Below, in pieces: positions 44,088 through 54,400 of a stretch of DNA of 64,000 nucleotides. Position 1 is the stretch's first letter. Each line of letters begins with the position of its first letter. The stretch comes from an uncultured Bacilli bacterium (GTDB taxonomy: Bacteria > Bacillota_I > Bacilli_A > RF39 > UBA660). The translations under genes and the position numbers were made by a program. The stretch spans positions 46,569-110,568 of the forward strand of contig CAKPMB010000003.1 of the NCBI GenBank assembly GCA_934167885.1. Reading direction: 5' to 3'. The notes beneath the pieces are model-generated. The model saw only the letters and a program-made list of their open reading frames with translations. It had not been told where the DNA came from and did not search any database.

Positions 44088-46574
44088 ATGGATAGAGATA
44101 TTTTATACCAAAAGTTTTTAGAAGACCCAAAGTCCGTTCCGTCATATGAGTTAGCTAATATTTCTTCAAAATTTGAGTTTGATAAAACATTGTCAAGTGA
44201 TAAGAAAAAAGAATTATTACCATACTTTATTCCATATTTTGAAAGATTCCCTGATAAATTTATTCAACTAATAGATAGTGAAGAATATTATCTAGATTTA
44301 ATAAAAAATAATAGCAAAAATTACTTTAAATTATGCTTTGTTGATCATCCATATAAAGAATTAGAAGAACGTTTATTTTATGACTATGCGCCTTCATATG
44401 CAATTAATGATGAAGATTTAAAGATTCAATATGCTAAAAAGAGTAATATTGTTTTAAGAAATACTCTTAAAAAATATATGTGGGAATCACTTATCAATTT
44501 CTTTGATAAGGAAGCATTTGATGAAGAAACGGCTGATTACATTATTGAAAACGATCGTTGGAATTTAGTATTATTTTATCATCAAACTAAGAGTATTTTA
44601 TTTTCATATCCTAGTGCTTTAAAAAAATTAATAGAAAAAGATTTTCTTTCGCTAACTGAATTATATGATGATTATTTAAGTGAAGAGGTATGTGAATCTA
44701 TTAATTTAACTAAAGAACAATCTAAAAAATTATATGAGTATATTAAAGAAAGAAATTTTTATAAGCCTGTTAACTTATATGCCTTATTACTTAAAGATTA
44801 TCCTGATGTTTTAGAAATTTTTAAGGGTGAACCTACAGATTATTTAATAAAATGTATTTTAAAAAATAACCTTCATTATAATGAAAAATGGCCAGTTTCC
44901 CTTTTAAATGATCAAAGAATTATTAAAGATATAATCTTGCATTCTTCTATAGATTGTTTATTTAATAATAATATTTTACTAGATGATAATAATCTTGATT
45001 TATTAATTCAAAGTATTGAAAAACATAATTATAAAGTTAAGGTTATTAATAATCGTTATCTTTTAAATAATACGAAATTAATTAATTATTTAATGAACCA
45101 TTATCATATAAATAGTAATTACTTTAAGGTTGATAATTCTAAATTAATTTCTAATGTTGGTAGAAACTTAGAAAAATTACGAAAAGTATTTAGTGATAAT
45201 GATCTTATGATAATTAAAAGAGAAATTGTTGATAATAATTACTTTCTTGATGTAGAAACTATTATAAATAGTATTAGCCCAAATACTTTTAAGTATATAT
45301 ATGATTCTTTATATAAAATGGAAAGTAGATTTTCTGAAAATAGTTTTAGTTTCTTCTTTTTTATTAAATTTTGTGAATATTTTGCAAATAATTCTAAATT
45401 ATTAAAAGAGTTAGAAGAGCATTTTGATGACATTGATGAAATATTGTTAAATAATTTATCACTTGCCTTAAATCATAATTCTTCGATTACATATCATGAT
45501 CTTCAAAATTATGAATCATACTATTATCAAAAGGTTATGCATGATGATTTAGATACCAAAGGGAAATTATTAAAATATATTTTTAATGCTAATGAACAAC
45601 AAGCTATCTTTTTTAGAGAAAATATAACGGATTTAGTAAGATTAACACGTCTTCAGTTAGAATTTCCTAAAGAAAGTTATAATTATAATTTTATTGATTT
45701 ATATTTATCGTTAGTTCAATTATTAGATGAAATTTTAGATGGCAAAATTGCTTCTTGTGATAATCTTCCAAACTTTAAGTTATATTCGCTATATTCCTTA
45801 GAAGTAATGCGTGAGAATATTTTACGTTTATATGGACTTTATTATTATAAGAAGAATCTCGATGAAGAAAAGTTAGCGTCCATTGGCAAAGTTCGCATTT
45901 TAAATGGTAGGAAAGTTTTGGATATTACTGGTGAAGAGTTTTTGTTTTATATGCATTCAGAAAATTTTAATAGTCAATATGATTTTACTTATGAAGATGA
46001 TAATGAAAGAGAATTTAAAAAGAAAAATTATATATGCACAACGGTAATCAATGAATTATCTTTCGATATCCTTGATAATGAAAAATTGATTATATATGAT
46101 ATGCCTAATCCTAATTCTTTAATTTCTTTTGGCAATCGTGATGTTGCTATCTACCAAACTATGGCTCCCTTAATAACCGTAGGTAGCCCATATTATACAG
46201 ATGCAGATGAAGCCTGCTTAATATCGACTAATAAACTATATGCTAAGAATGAATTTGATTTTTTACGATTTGATAATCATAATAAACCGTTTGTTTCAAA
46301 ATATTCACATGATGATTTATACTTAGATAAAGAAAAACATGTTGAAATTTTAAATAACAAATACCTTACTTTATGTGAGAGAATAGAATCTTTAACTTAT
46401 CATGATTTAAATAAATTAATCGTTATGTCTAAGGTTTTTGGAATAGATGAAGAAACTTTAGATAGATTACGAAAAAGAGTTTCAAAATTAACTGAAAAAG
46501 AACAAATGGTTTTACTAGATGCGCTTTCAAAATATGCGTTTGTAAGACCAAAAGAAGGCAATAAAAAGTTTTGA
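44088..46574 (+). CDS. Large soluble protein of unknown function, possible ADP-ribosyltransferase-like C-terminus
   Basis: 828 residues with no signal peptide or membrane helix. Residues ~1-590 are mostly helical, rich in Leu, Asn, Asp and Tyr, and look like degenerate helical repeats. The C-terminal part (~600-760) has a different texture: FLFYMHSENF (His623), NYICTTVI (Tyr648), a strand-rich stretch, then AKNEFDFLRF (Glu722). The order His, Tyr-x-x-Thr/Ser, Asn-Glu resembles the H-Y-E arrangement of ADP-ribosyltransferase folds and echoes the gene at 28883. This is only a pattern match. The ATG follows TTAGGAG. Cotranscription with the NERD-HRDC gene is likely. Confidence 0.5.
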   Translation: MDRDILYQKFLEDPKSVPSYELANISSKFEFDKTLSSDKKKELLPYFIPYFERFPDKFIQLIDSEEYYLDLIKNNSKNYFKLCFVDHPYKELEERLFYDYAPSYAINDEDLKIQYAKKSNIVLRNTLKKYMWESLINFFDKEAFDEETADYIIENDRWNLVLFYHQTKSILFSYPSALKKLIEKDFLSLTELYDDYLSEEVCESINLTKEQSKKLYEYIKERNFYKPVNLYALLLKDYPDVLEIFKGEPTDYLIKCILKNNLHYNEKWPVSLLNDQRIIKDIILHSSIDCLFNNNILLDDNNLDLLIQSIEKHNYKVKVINNRYLLNNTKLINYLMNHYHINSNYFKVDNSKLISNVGRNLEKLRKVFSDNDLMIIKREIVDNNYFLDVETIINSISPNTFKYIYDSLYKMESRFSENSFSFFFFIKFCEYFANNSKLLKELEEHFDDIDEILLNNLSLALNHNSSITYHDLQNYESYYYQKVMHDDLDTKGKLLKYIFNANEQQAIFFRENITDLVRLTRLQLEFPKESYNYNFIDLYLSLVQLLDEILDGKIASCDNLPNFKLYSLYSLEVMRENILRLYGLYYYKKNLDEEKLASIGKVRILNGRKVLDITGEEFLFYMHSENFNSQYDFTYEDDNEREFKKKNYICTTVINELSFDILDNEKLIIYDMPNPNSLISFGNRDVAIYQTMAPLITVGSPYYTDADEACLISTNKLYAKNEFDFLRFDNHNKPFVSKYSHDDLYLDKEKHVEILNNKYLTLCERIESLTYHDLNKLIVMSKVFGIDEETLDRLRKRVSKLTEKEQMVLLDALSKYAFVRPKEGNKKF

Positions 46575-46585
46575 TATAAAAATAA

Positions 46586-46614
46586 TTGACAATGATATAA
46601 ATAGTGCTTATAAT
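46586..46614 (+). promoter_or_regulatory. Consensus promoter of the threonine T-box unit
   Basis: TTGACA (46586-46591), 17-bp spacer, TATAAT (46609-46614): perfect sigma-A consensus, with the start expected near 46621. Confidence 0.88.
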
Positions 46615-46620
46615 AAATCT

Positions 46621-46818
46621 CGTAAATATTTTGATTAGGACATGGTTTATATTTTGAGTATGAAGAGAGTTAGTGGTTGGTGTAAACTAATTATGATGGT
46701 ATAAATTACTACCTATGAATTGGACTCGAAAGATGTTCCCGGGAAACCGTTATCTTGTTAATTAAGTTAAATAAAGGATGGTACCGTGCTTTGCACTCCT
46801 AGTATCATTCTTTTTTTG
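46621..46818 (+). promoter_or_regulatory. T-box riboswitch (threonyl-tRNA sensing)
   Basis: Leader with the classical T-box parts. Stem I apical sequence GAGAGTTAGTGGTTGGTG lies around 46663-46681. A specifier region near 46708-46713 reads ACT ACC, both threonine codons. The antiterminator T-box AGGATGGTACCGTG is at 46775-46788. The terminator has its base at GGATGGTAC and GTATCATTC and a T7 tail (46811-46817). Uncharged tRNA-Thr should favour antitermination and switch on the downstream genes. Which of the two codons is the real specifier needs a fold. Confidence 0.9.
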
Positions 46819-46829
46819 TTGGAGGTTTT

Positions 46830-47300
46830 GTGAATAGTATTGATTTAATTAAATTTTTAAGTAATTATTATGGAATATCATCTAAGGACTTAAAAATAAA
46901 AACATTAACACATTTTGATATTAAAGAATTGTTTCCATATATTCAAAGAACGAGTTATGGGTATGTTGATAATCATATGAATGAAGTATATAAGGGTGAA
47001 ATAATATTGGTTTATGATGCTAATAATGTTATTGTCCCTTATATTAATCCTCATTTACATATTGATTATTTACCAAATTCATATTGTGATGTGGATGATA
47101 ATTTTTATGATATTACATCGCTTGATTTAAATAAGTTATCAAAAGATGAATTATTAAAGATTCGTAGAGTTTTAAAAAAATATCATCAAATCAAAGATGA
47201 AAGATGTGTTGTAGATGCTATTCGTAATACCAAAAACAAAAAAGTGATGCGCTATAAAAGAGAACGAGAATTATTAAAAGGAGATGTTAGAAATGATTAA
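46830..47300 (+). CDS. Unknown 156-residue protein under T-box control
   Basis: Starts at GTG 46830, 4 nt after a perfect GGAGG and 12 nt after the T-box terminator. 156 residues, no signal peptide or membrane helix. The end is very basic (NTKNKKVMRYKRERELLKG) and the middle rich in Asp, Tyr and Asn. I recognise no family. Its place between the threonine T-box and thrS, with an 8-nt overlap into thrS, means it is made when charged tRNA-Thr is scarce. A translation-related role is possible but not shown. Confidence 0.7.
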   Translation: MNSIDLIKFLSNYYGISSKDLKIKTLTHFDIKELFPYIQRTSYGYVDNHMNEVYKGEIILVYDANNVIVPYINPHLHIDYLPNSYCDVDDNFYDITSLDLNKLSKDELLKIRRVLKKYHQIKDERCVVDAIRNTKNKKVMRYKRERELLKGDVRND

Positions 47301-49032
47301 TTTTAAAGAAGACAAAGAATTGAATGTATTAAATCATAGCTGTGCTCATTTACTAGCACAAGCCGTAAAACACTTGTATCCCAATGCTTTATTTTGGGTT
47401 GGCCCAGTTATTGAAAGTGGCTTTTACTATGATATTGATTTAGGTGATGTTGTTATTAAAGAAGAAGATTTACCTAAAATTGAAAAAGAAATGAAGAAAA
47501 TTAGTAAGGATGGTAAAAAGATTGTTCGTCATGAAATTACCAAAGAAGAAGCCTTAGAAATGTTTAAAAATGATCCATATAAGCTTGATTTAATTGAGAG
47601 AATGGATGAGAATGAAAATGTTATTAGTTGCTATACTCAAGGTGATTTCACTGATTTATGTCGTGGACCACATGTTGATTCAGTTAAAGAATTAAAGTAT
47701 TTTCATCTACTAAAAGTATCAGGCGCTTATTGGAAAGGTGACTCTAAAAATAAGATGCTTCAACGAATCTATGGAGTATGTTTCAAAACTCAAGAAGATT
47801 TAGATGAATATGAACGTCTTCAAGAAGAGGCTAAAAGACGTGATCATAAGAAATTAGGTAAGGAATTAGATTTATTCATGATTAGTGAATATGGTCCTGG
47901 TTTTCCATTCTTCTTACCAAACGGTATGATTTTACGAAATGAACTTGAAAACTTCTGGTATAAAGAACATGCAAAAGAGGGGTATGAATTTGTTAAGACA
48001 CCAATAATGTTAAATAAAGAATTATGGGAAGTTTCAGGCCATTGGTATAATTATCGTGAGAATATGTATACATCTTTAATTGATGAAAAAACTTTTGCTA
48101 TTAAACCAATGAACTGCCCAGGTGGGATGTTAGTTTATAAGAATTCCCTACATTCATATAAAGATTTACCAATTCGTATGGGTGAATTAGGTCAAGTTCA
48201 TCGTCATGAGGCAAGTGGAGCTTTAAATGGTTTATTTAGAGTTAGAACTTTTACGCAAGATGATGCTCATATCTTTATGAGAGAAGATCAAATTGAAGAG
48301 GAAATTGTTCGTTTAATTAACTTTATTGATAGAATGTATTCTGTTTTTGGTTTAACATATGATATTGAATTATCAACAAGACCAGAAGAAAAATATATTG
48401 GTTCTATTGAAATTTGGGATAAGTCAGAAAAGATACTAGAAAAAGCCTGTCATGAAGCTGGTCATGATTGTAAAATTAATCCAGGTGATGGGGCTTTCTA
48501 TGGTCCTAAACTTGATTTCCATATTAAAGATTCTTTAGGAAGAGTATGGCAATGTGGAACAATTCAATTAGATATGAACTTACCAGAAAGATTTGACTTA
48601 ACATATATTGCCGAAGATGGTAGTAAAAAACGTCCTATTATGCTTCATAGAGTTATATATGGTTCAATTGAAAGATTTATCGGTATTTTAATTGAACATT
48701 ATGCTGGAGCTTTCCCATTATGGCTTGCACCTGTTCAAGTTAATGTTGTGCCAGTTAATAATGAATATCATCATGAATATGCTGAAAAAGTATTTAATAC
48801 TTTAAAAGAAAATGATATTCGTGTTAAATTAGATGATCGTAATGAAAAACTTGGATATCGTATGCGTGAGAGTCAAATGAAAAAAATCCCTATTACGATT
48901 GTTTTAGGTGACAAAGAAAAAGAAAATGACACTGTAAATTATCGTTTATATGGTAGTAATGAAGAACATGAAATGCCACTTTCAGAATTTATTGAAATGG
49001 TTAAAGATAAAATTATTAAAAAAGTTCGCTAG
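47293..49032 (+). CDS. thrS: Threonyl-tRNA synthetase lacking the TGS domain
   Basis: Charges tRNA-Thr. 579 residues against the usual ~640: the protein begins directly with the editing domain, and the N-terminal TGS domain is missing. The editing site is intact (HSCAHLLA with His15/His19, and CRGPHV). The class II catalytic core has motif 2 in the FRVRTFTQDDAHIF region, zinc ligands including the Cys of MNCPGG, motif 3 HRVIYGSIERFIG and the anticodon domain to the end. I use the ATG at 47293, 9 nt after GGAG. Regulated by the T-box at 46621. Terminator directly after the stop. Confidence 0.95.
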   Translation: MINFKEDKELNVLNHSCAHLLAQAVKHLYPNALFWVGPVIESGFYYDIDLGDVVIKEEDLPKIEKEMKKISKDGKKIVRHEITKEEALEMFKNDPYKLDLIERMDENENVISCYTQGDFTDLCRGPHVDSVKELKYFHLLKVSGAYWKGDSKNKMLQRIYGVCFKTQEDLDEYERLQEEAKRRDHKKLGKELDLFMISEYGPGFPFFLPNGMILRNELENFWYKEHAKEGYEFVKTPIMLNKELWEVSGHWYNYRENMYTSLIDEKTFAIKPMNCPGGMLVYKNSLHSYKDLPIRMGELGQVHRHEASGALNGLFRVRTFTQDDAHIFMREDQIEEEIVRLINFIDRMYSVFGLTYDIELSTRPEEKYIGSIEIWDKSEKILEKACHEAGHDCKINPGDGAFYGPKLDFHIKDSLGRVWQCGTIQLDMNLPERFDLTYIAEDGSKKRPIMLHRVIYGSIERFIGILIEHYAGAFPLWLAPVQVNVVPVNNEYHHEYAEKVFNTLKENDIRVKLDDRNEKLGYRMRESQMKKIPITIVLGDKEKENDTVNYRLYGSNEEHEMPLSEFIEMVKDKIIKKVR

Positions 49033-49057
49033 AGAGATAGATTTAATCTCTCTTTTT
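49031..49057 (+). terminator. Terminator of thrS
   Basis: AGAGAGAT (49031-49038) and ATCTCTCT (49046-49053) form a perfect 8-bp stem, 7-nt loop, T run. Confidence 0.85.
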
Positions 49058-49086
49058 TGATTATAATTATGGTAGAGGTGATGAGT

Positions 49087-49800
49087 GTGTTAGAAATAAA
49101 AAATTATAGTAAGTCTTATAATAGTGGTGTATATGCTGTTAAAGATTTATCTCTTACCGTATCAGATGGTGATATTTATGCCTTTGTTGGTCATAATGGA
49201 GCTGGTAAAACAACAACCTTAAAGGCTATTGCTGGTATTTTAGACTTTACGGAAGGAGATATTTTAATTAATGGGATATCTATTAAGGAAAATCCTATAG
49301 CCTGTTTACAACAAATGGCTTATATTCCTGATAATCCTGATTTATATGAACATCTAACGGGTATCGGATATATTAATTTTATTGCCGATATTTATGGTGT
49401 ATCAGAAAGTGATAGAAGCAAGCGCATTAAAGAGTATAGTGAAAAATTAGATATTGAAAAAGATTTAGGCAATATTATTTCATCATATTCCCATGGTATG
49501 AAACAAAAAGTTGCCATTATTGCAGCTTTAGTGCATGATCCTAAAATATTGATATTAGACGAACCATTTGTAGGATTAGATCCTAATGCTTCACATGCTC
49601 TAAAGGAAATTATGAAAGATTTATGTTCTAAGAAAAGATCCATTTTCTTTTCAACTCACGTTTTAGAAGTTGCTGAAAAATTATGTAATAAAATCGCTAT
49701 TATCAATAATGGTAAGTTAATAAAATCTGGTCTTATGACGGATGTAGTTAAAGATAAATCCTTAGAAGAAATATTTATAGGGTTGGTTTCACATGAATAA
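49087..49800 (+). CDS. ABC transporter ATP-binding protein
   Basis: About 237 residues, with Walker A GHNGAGKTT, Q-loop YIPDNPDLYEHLTG, signature SYSHGMKQKVAI (degenerate LSGGQ, common in ABC-2 exporters), Walker B ILILDEPFVGLDP and H-loop FFSTHVLEVAE. Powers the permease encoded next. GAGGTGAT at 49075-49082 fits a GTG start at 49087 (V/M-LEIKNYSKSY); the ATG at 49081 lies inside that site but remains possible. The CcmA-like, single-domain form is typical of efflux of drugs, lipids or peptides. Confidence 0.88.
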   Translation: MLEIKNYSKSYNSGVYAVKDLSLTVSDGDIYAFVGHNGAGKTTTLKAIAGILDFTEGDILINGISIKENPIACLQQMAYIPDNPDLYEHLTGIGYINFIADIYGVSESDRSKRIKEYSEKLDIEKDLGNIISSYSHGMKQKVAIIAALVHDPKILILDEPFVGLDPNASHALKEIMKDLCSKKRSIFFSTHVLEVAEKLCNKIAIINNGKLIKSGLMTDVVKDKSLEEIFIGLVSHE

Positions 49801-51379
49801 GTTATGGTTATTAACAAAAGTCAATCTGTTAACTTTTTTTGATATTGGGAAAGCTATAAATACGAAGGGTGTTAAAGAAAAAAGACAAGTTTTATCCAAG
49901 ATTTTATTGATATTATTAGCTTATATAGTATTAGCATACTCACTATATCATTATGTCAAACAAATTCTGCCAGCCTATAGTAGTATGAATATATCATATG
50001 TTATTCTTGTGCAATTCTTTGTATTATGTAGTGTTTTTATATTATTTAGCAACATTTTTAGAATAAATGGTATATTATTTAAATTTAAGGATTACGATTT
50101 ATTAATGTCCATGCCTATTAGTAAAAAGACAATTATTTTAAGCAAGTTAATTATGTTATATTTGATGGATATGATTTATGTATTATTGTTTATGTTACCA
50201 CCTTTTGTATCTTATCTTCAAATAGAACATAGTATTTGGTTTATAATTTTATATATCATAACGATGTTTATTGTGCCACTAGTTCCCATAATTATTGCTA
50301 CAATTATTGGAACACTCTTAACAAGCATCTCTTCTAAGTTTAAGCATAAAAATGTTATGAATATTATTTTATCCTTAGTATTTACTATCTTAATTATGCT
50401 TTTTAGTTTTAAAAGTGAAAGTGTTACAGATATTGAGATGGTTAATTTTGGTAATAGTTTGGTTAATATCTTTAATAAAATATATCCTTTAACTAAGTTG
50501 TATGTGCAAATATTAAATAATCAAAATATTATGGCTTTATGTTTATTTATTTTAATTCCTTTAATATTATTTATTCTTTATTTATCAATAATTAATAAGT
50601 ATTATGACAAAATTAATGATAATTTATCAAAGGGGGAAGTTAAAGGAAATTATAAGGTTTCAAAAGAACGTTGTCATCGTCCCGTTATATCACTATATAT
50701 TAAAGAAATAAAGCGTTATTTCTCATCATATAGTTATGTTTTAAATACCATTATGGGTTCTATTCTTTTAACAATTGCTATTCTTATTTTAGTATTCTAT
50801 CAAGCTGATAAGTTAAAAGATTTAGGTTTTCCTGGCCTTATGGATATGTTTATTAAATTTGGACCAGTTGTTTTAGGAAGTTTTTGCCTTTTTAATTGTT
50901 CTACTCATTCATCTATTTCACTAGAAGGCAAGTCCTTATGGATTATTAAAAGTCTTCCTATCTCACCTATGAAAATATTTATAAGCAAGATTATGGTAAA
51001 TTTAACAATCTTAATACCAACCATTATCATTAATGCTACCATATTAAATATTTATTTGAAACCCGATTTAGAAACAATTATTATGATGTATATAACACCT
51101 ATTATATATGCTTTATTTATATCGGTTTTAGGATTATTAATTAATTTGTATTTTCCTAAGTTCGATTGGAATAATGAAATAGTTGTTATTAAACAAAGTT
51201 TAGCATCTTTCTTAACAATGTTTTTAGGCTTTGTCTTTGCTTTTTTACCATTTGTTTTCAGTGATTTATTAACAAGTAATAATTTTGTTTTAATAGTAAC
51301 GCTTGTAATGTTTATTTTATTAATTGTGGCGGTATTATCATTAAATACGTTTGGTGTAAAAAGGTTTAGAAGACTATAG
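49793..51379 (+). CDS. ABC-2-type permease, large multispanning protein
   Basis: 528 residues with about twelve hydrophobic segments arranged as two similar halves around a charged middle (~275-310, SKGEVKGNYKVSKERCHRP). No recognisable substrate motif. It overlaps the ATPase gene by 8 nt and must be its membrane partner. Exporters with this layout have been linked to antimicrobial peptide or lipid transport, but that is not decided here. Beyond the stop, a weak hairpin and T8 (51400-51420) separate it from the toxin-like gene. Confidence 0.8.
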   Translation: MNKLWLLTKVNLLTFFDIGKAINTKGVKEKRQVLSKILLILLAYIVLAYSLYHYVKQILPAYSSMNISYVILVQFFVLCSVFILFSNIFRINGILFKFKDYDLLMSMPISKKTIILSKLIMLYLMDMIYVLLFMLPPFVSYLQIEHSIWFIILYIITMFIVPLVPIIIATIIGTLLTSISSKFKHKNVMNIILSLVFTILIMLFSFKSESVTDIEMVNFGNSLVNIFNKIYPLTKLYVQILNNQNIMALCLFILIPLILFILYLSIINKYYDKINDNLSKGEVKGNYKVSKERCHRPVISLYIKEIKRYFSSYSYVLNTIMGSILLTIAILILVFYQADKLKDLGFPGLMDMFIKFGPVVLGSFCLFNCSTHSSISLEGKSLWIIKSLPISPMKIFISKIMVNLTILIPTIIINATILNIYLKPDLETIIMMYITPIIYALFISVLGLLINLYFPKFDWNNEIVVIKQSLASFLTMFLGFVFAFLPFVFSDLLTSNNFVLIVTLVMFILLIVAVLSLNTFGVKRFRRL

Positions 51380-51459
51380 TTTTATATTGAAAATAGATCT
51401 TTAAAGGGTTTATTTTTTTTGTGTGTTTTGATATACTAAGAACGTATGGTAGAGGCTTT

Positions 51460-54400
51460 ATGAGTGTGAATGAAGAAAATTTGAATGATAGCAATATTGA
51501 AACAATTATTAAAAGTATAAAAAGTGATGGTATAGAAAATGTTAGTTATAAAAAAGTGGATGGAAATTATGCTATTACTGTTGATGATAAAACTATTGCT
51601 GTTTTAACGAGCAATATGAACTATGATTATGCACTTAATTTAGTAAAAACAAAGTTAGGTGAACAAGGACTTGTTAGTGCTGGTGATACCAATATACCAT
51701 CTAGAAAAAATAAAACTAATCATTCAAAATTCAATATTAACATAGATTTAGATTTGTATTTGTCTATTTTAGAAGATTTGAAAGTCATTCTTGACGAAAT
51801 AGCTAATTTAGTTTCTGAGAATACTAGTGCCTTAGGAAAAATTACCGGAGAATTAAAAAACGCTTATAATAACAAATATGCCATCGGTGAAAAGGCAAAT
51901 GACGTGTATACTGATGTTGAAGATTTGAATTTAAAAATAGATACATCCTTGCAGGTTTACCAAAATATTGATAATAATTTGTTGTTCGGCTTGGACAGTC
52001 TTATTGATATTATATTCAGTGTTGGCAGTGAGAATAGTCAAAATTCTGAATATTCAAGTATATCAAATTATGAAGATAGAAAAAAATATTTAGAAGATTT
52101 AATATTAGGCCTTGAAAATAATTTAACGGAATTGATGGACGAATATCAAAGTTTATATGGTCAAGGGATAGAATTTGAAAATTTTGAAGTTTTTGAAAAT
52201 TTTTTTAGAGCATTAGGTATTTATGATACACTTGGTATAAATGATGTCTATGACGGGAGATTCATTGATATAGATAAAGTTGGAATTTTATTAGATTATT
52301 GTAATACTAATGAAGTATTTACCAAAATAAAAAAATATTTAAATGATGGTTCATCGTGGGAAGAATCCGGCTTATCTATGTTTGATAATATATCAACTAA
52401 TCCAGAAGTAACATTTTTGAGACATTATTATGAAAATATAACAGACAAAACTGATGGTGTTATGACAACATTTAGTAAGATATATGGCGATAATCAGTAT
52501 ACTGATGAAGATATTAATTCAATTAAAAATTATATTTTACAAAATTTTGATTTTGAAAGTTTGGATACTTTACAAAAAAAATATGCAGATTGTCGTGAGA
52601 AACAACAAGATATTTTAACTGTTAAAAGCACATTGTATAACTACAAACAGTATCAAAAACTAATGCCATTTGAATCATTCAAAGATGATAAAGAATATCT
52701 AGAGTATTTACAGCGTAATTTGAATACATATTCATCTCGTGATATGTCATCTTTATTTTCTGGTGATTATAAAGATTTTTATAATTATATGGATCAAAGC
52801 GAGTTAGCATTATATTTCTATTTGAATGATAAATTTGGCACGGATAAAAGTTTAGAATATTTAGAGGCGATGAAGGATACCGTCAACCAACGAATAGGTT
52901 TTGATAATGCCAAAAAATATGTTGAACTTTTAAATGATAGAACAGCATTTGAAGATATTTTTATCAGTGGATGGGAAGGATTTAAAGATGGAAATATCAA
53001 TTTCTTTAATGGCCTTGTTAACTTAGTTGCGGCAGATGGTGTTAAATCAGCAACTGATTATGAATTATTGTATAAAATGCAACTTTTAACAGATGAACAA
53101 TATAGTGAATATACAAGCAATATGAGTTTTTTACAAAAATCATTTATTAATTTTAATTATCAGATGATGAGCTCAGTAGGCAATATGACTATTCCTGTTT
53201 TAGCATCTTTTGTATCAGGTGGTCTTTCAAATGCATTAATGTTTGCATCTAGTACTGGAAATGCTACTGAGCGAGCAATGCAAAGTGGTGCCTCAACTTT
53301 TCAGTCGTATTTATATGGAACTTTAAGTGGTGCTTCAGAAGTGTTATTAGAAAAAGTTATAGGTGGTATTCCTGGATTATCAAATGGTGTTAATTTTACA
53401 AGTGACAGCACATTAAAAACAATATTTAAAAATATGATAAAAGAAGGCCGTGAAGAAACAATTCAGACATTAATTGATGCAAGTTTAAGGTGTAATATAT
53501 TGGGAGAGCCTCTTGATATGGATAGCATATTAGTGGATTCGGTAGATTCCTTTTTTATGGGGTGCGTAATGTCTGGGGTTATGCAAAGTGGCCCAATTTT
53601 GATAAAGTATGGTGGTAAGCTCGCCAAAGTTACAGTTTCTAAAGCGTATAGTAGTTATCATGAATTAAAATTGAGTATTCAACGTCAATTAGCAAAACAA
53701 GGAATTGATGTTGTTCATGCTATGTCTGAATTTGATGATTATGTAGATCCTGAAACTATCAAACGATCAGCTATAACTGAAGCTGATTTATACAAGTATG
53801 ATACTATAGAAGGAGTGCCAGAATGTATAAAAAGAGGTATTAATCAAACATGGTTGCGTGATAGTGGATATGACCCTAAACTAATTAGACAAGCAATGGA
53901 TTTGATAGAAACATACTGGCCAAGTATGAGTGACGAAGACAAAATGAAAATTATTTATATGTCAAATGAGGGAAGCTGTACTGTAGCATCAAGAGGACAT
54001 ATTATTTTGGATTATATGGAAAAAAATGGTGGATTAGAAAAATATAGTGATAAATTTTCGTATAATCTTGTTAATAGTGATGGTTCAGCAAATTCATGTC
54101 TTCTTTTAACTGATTTATATTGTTGTTTAGAAAAAAATTATGGTGAAGATGCATTTGGGCATAAGTCACATCTTGTTTTTGATGATGATACAAAAGTATG
54201 GAAATTTGATGATGGTGATAAACAATATTTGAGAGCTGGAAGTAGAGGCGATGCTCTAATTAGAGATTTTGCAAGCAGTCATGGTATAGATTTGGAAGTA
54301 TCGACGACGTTTTTACAAGATAGAGATTTTGATGCCTATACAGCCAAGCCAAATACTTATGTTAGTATTGATTGCCGTAATGCTGATTATGAGTGGAATA

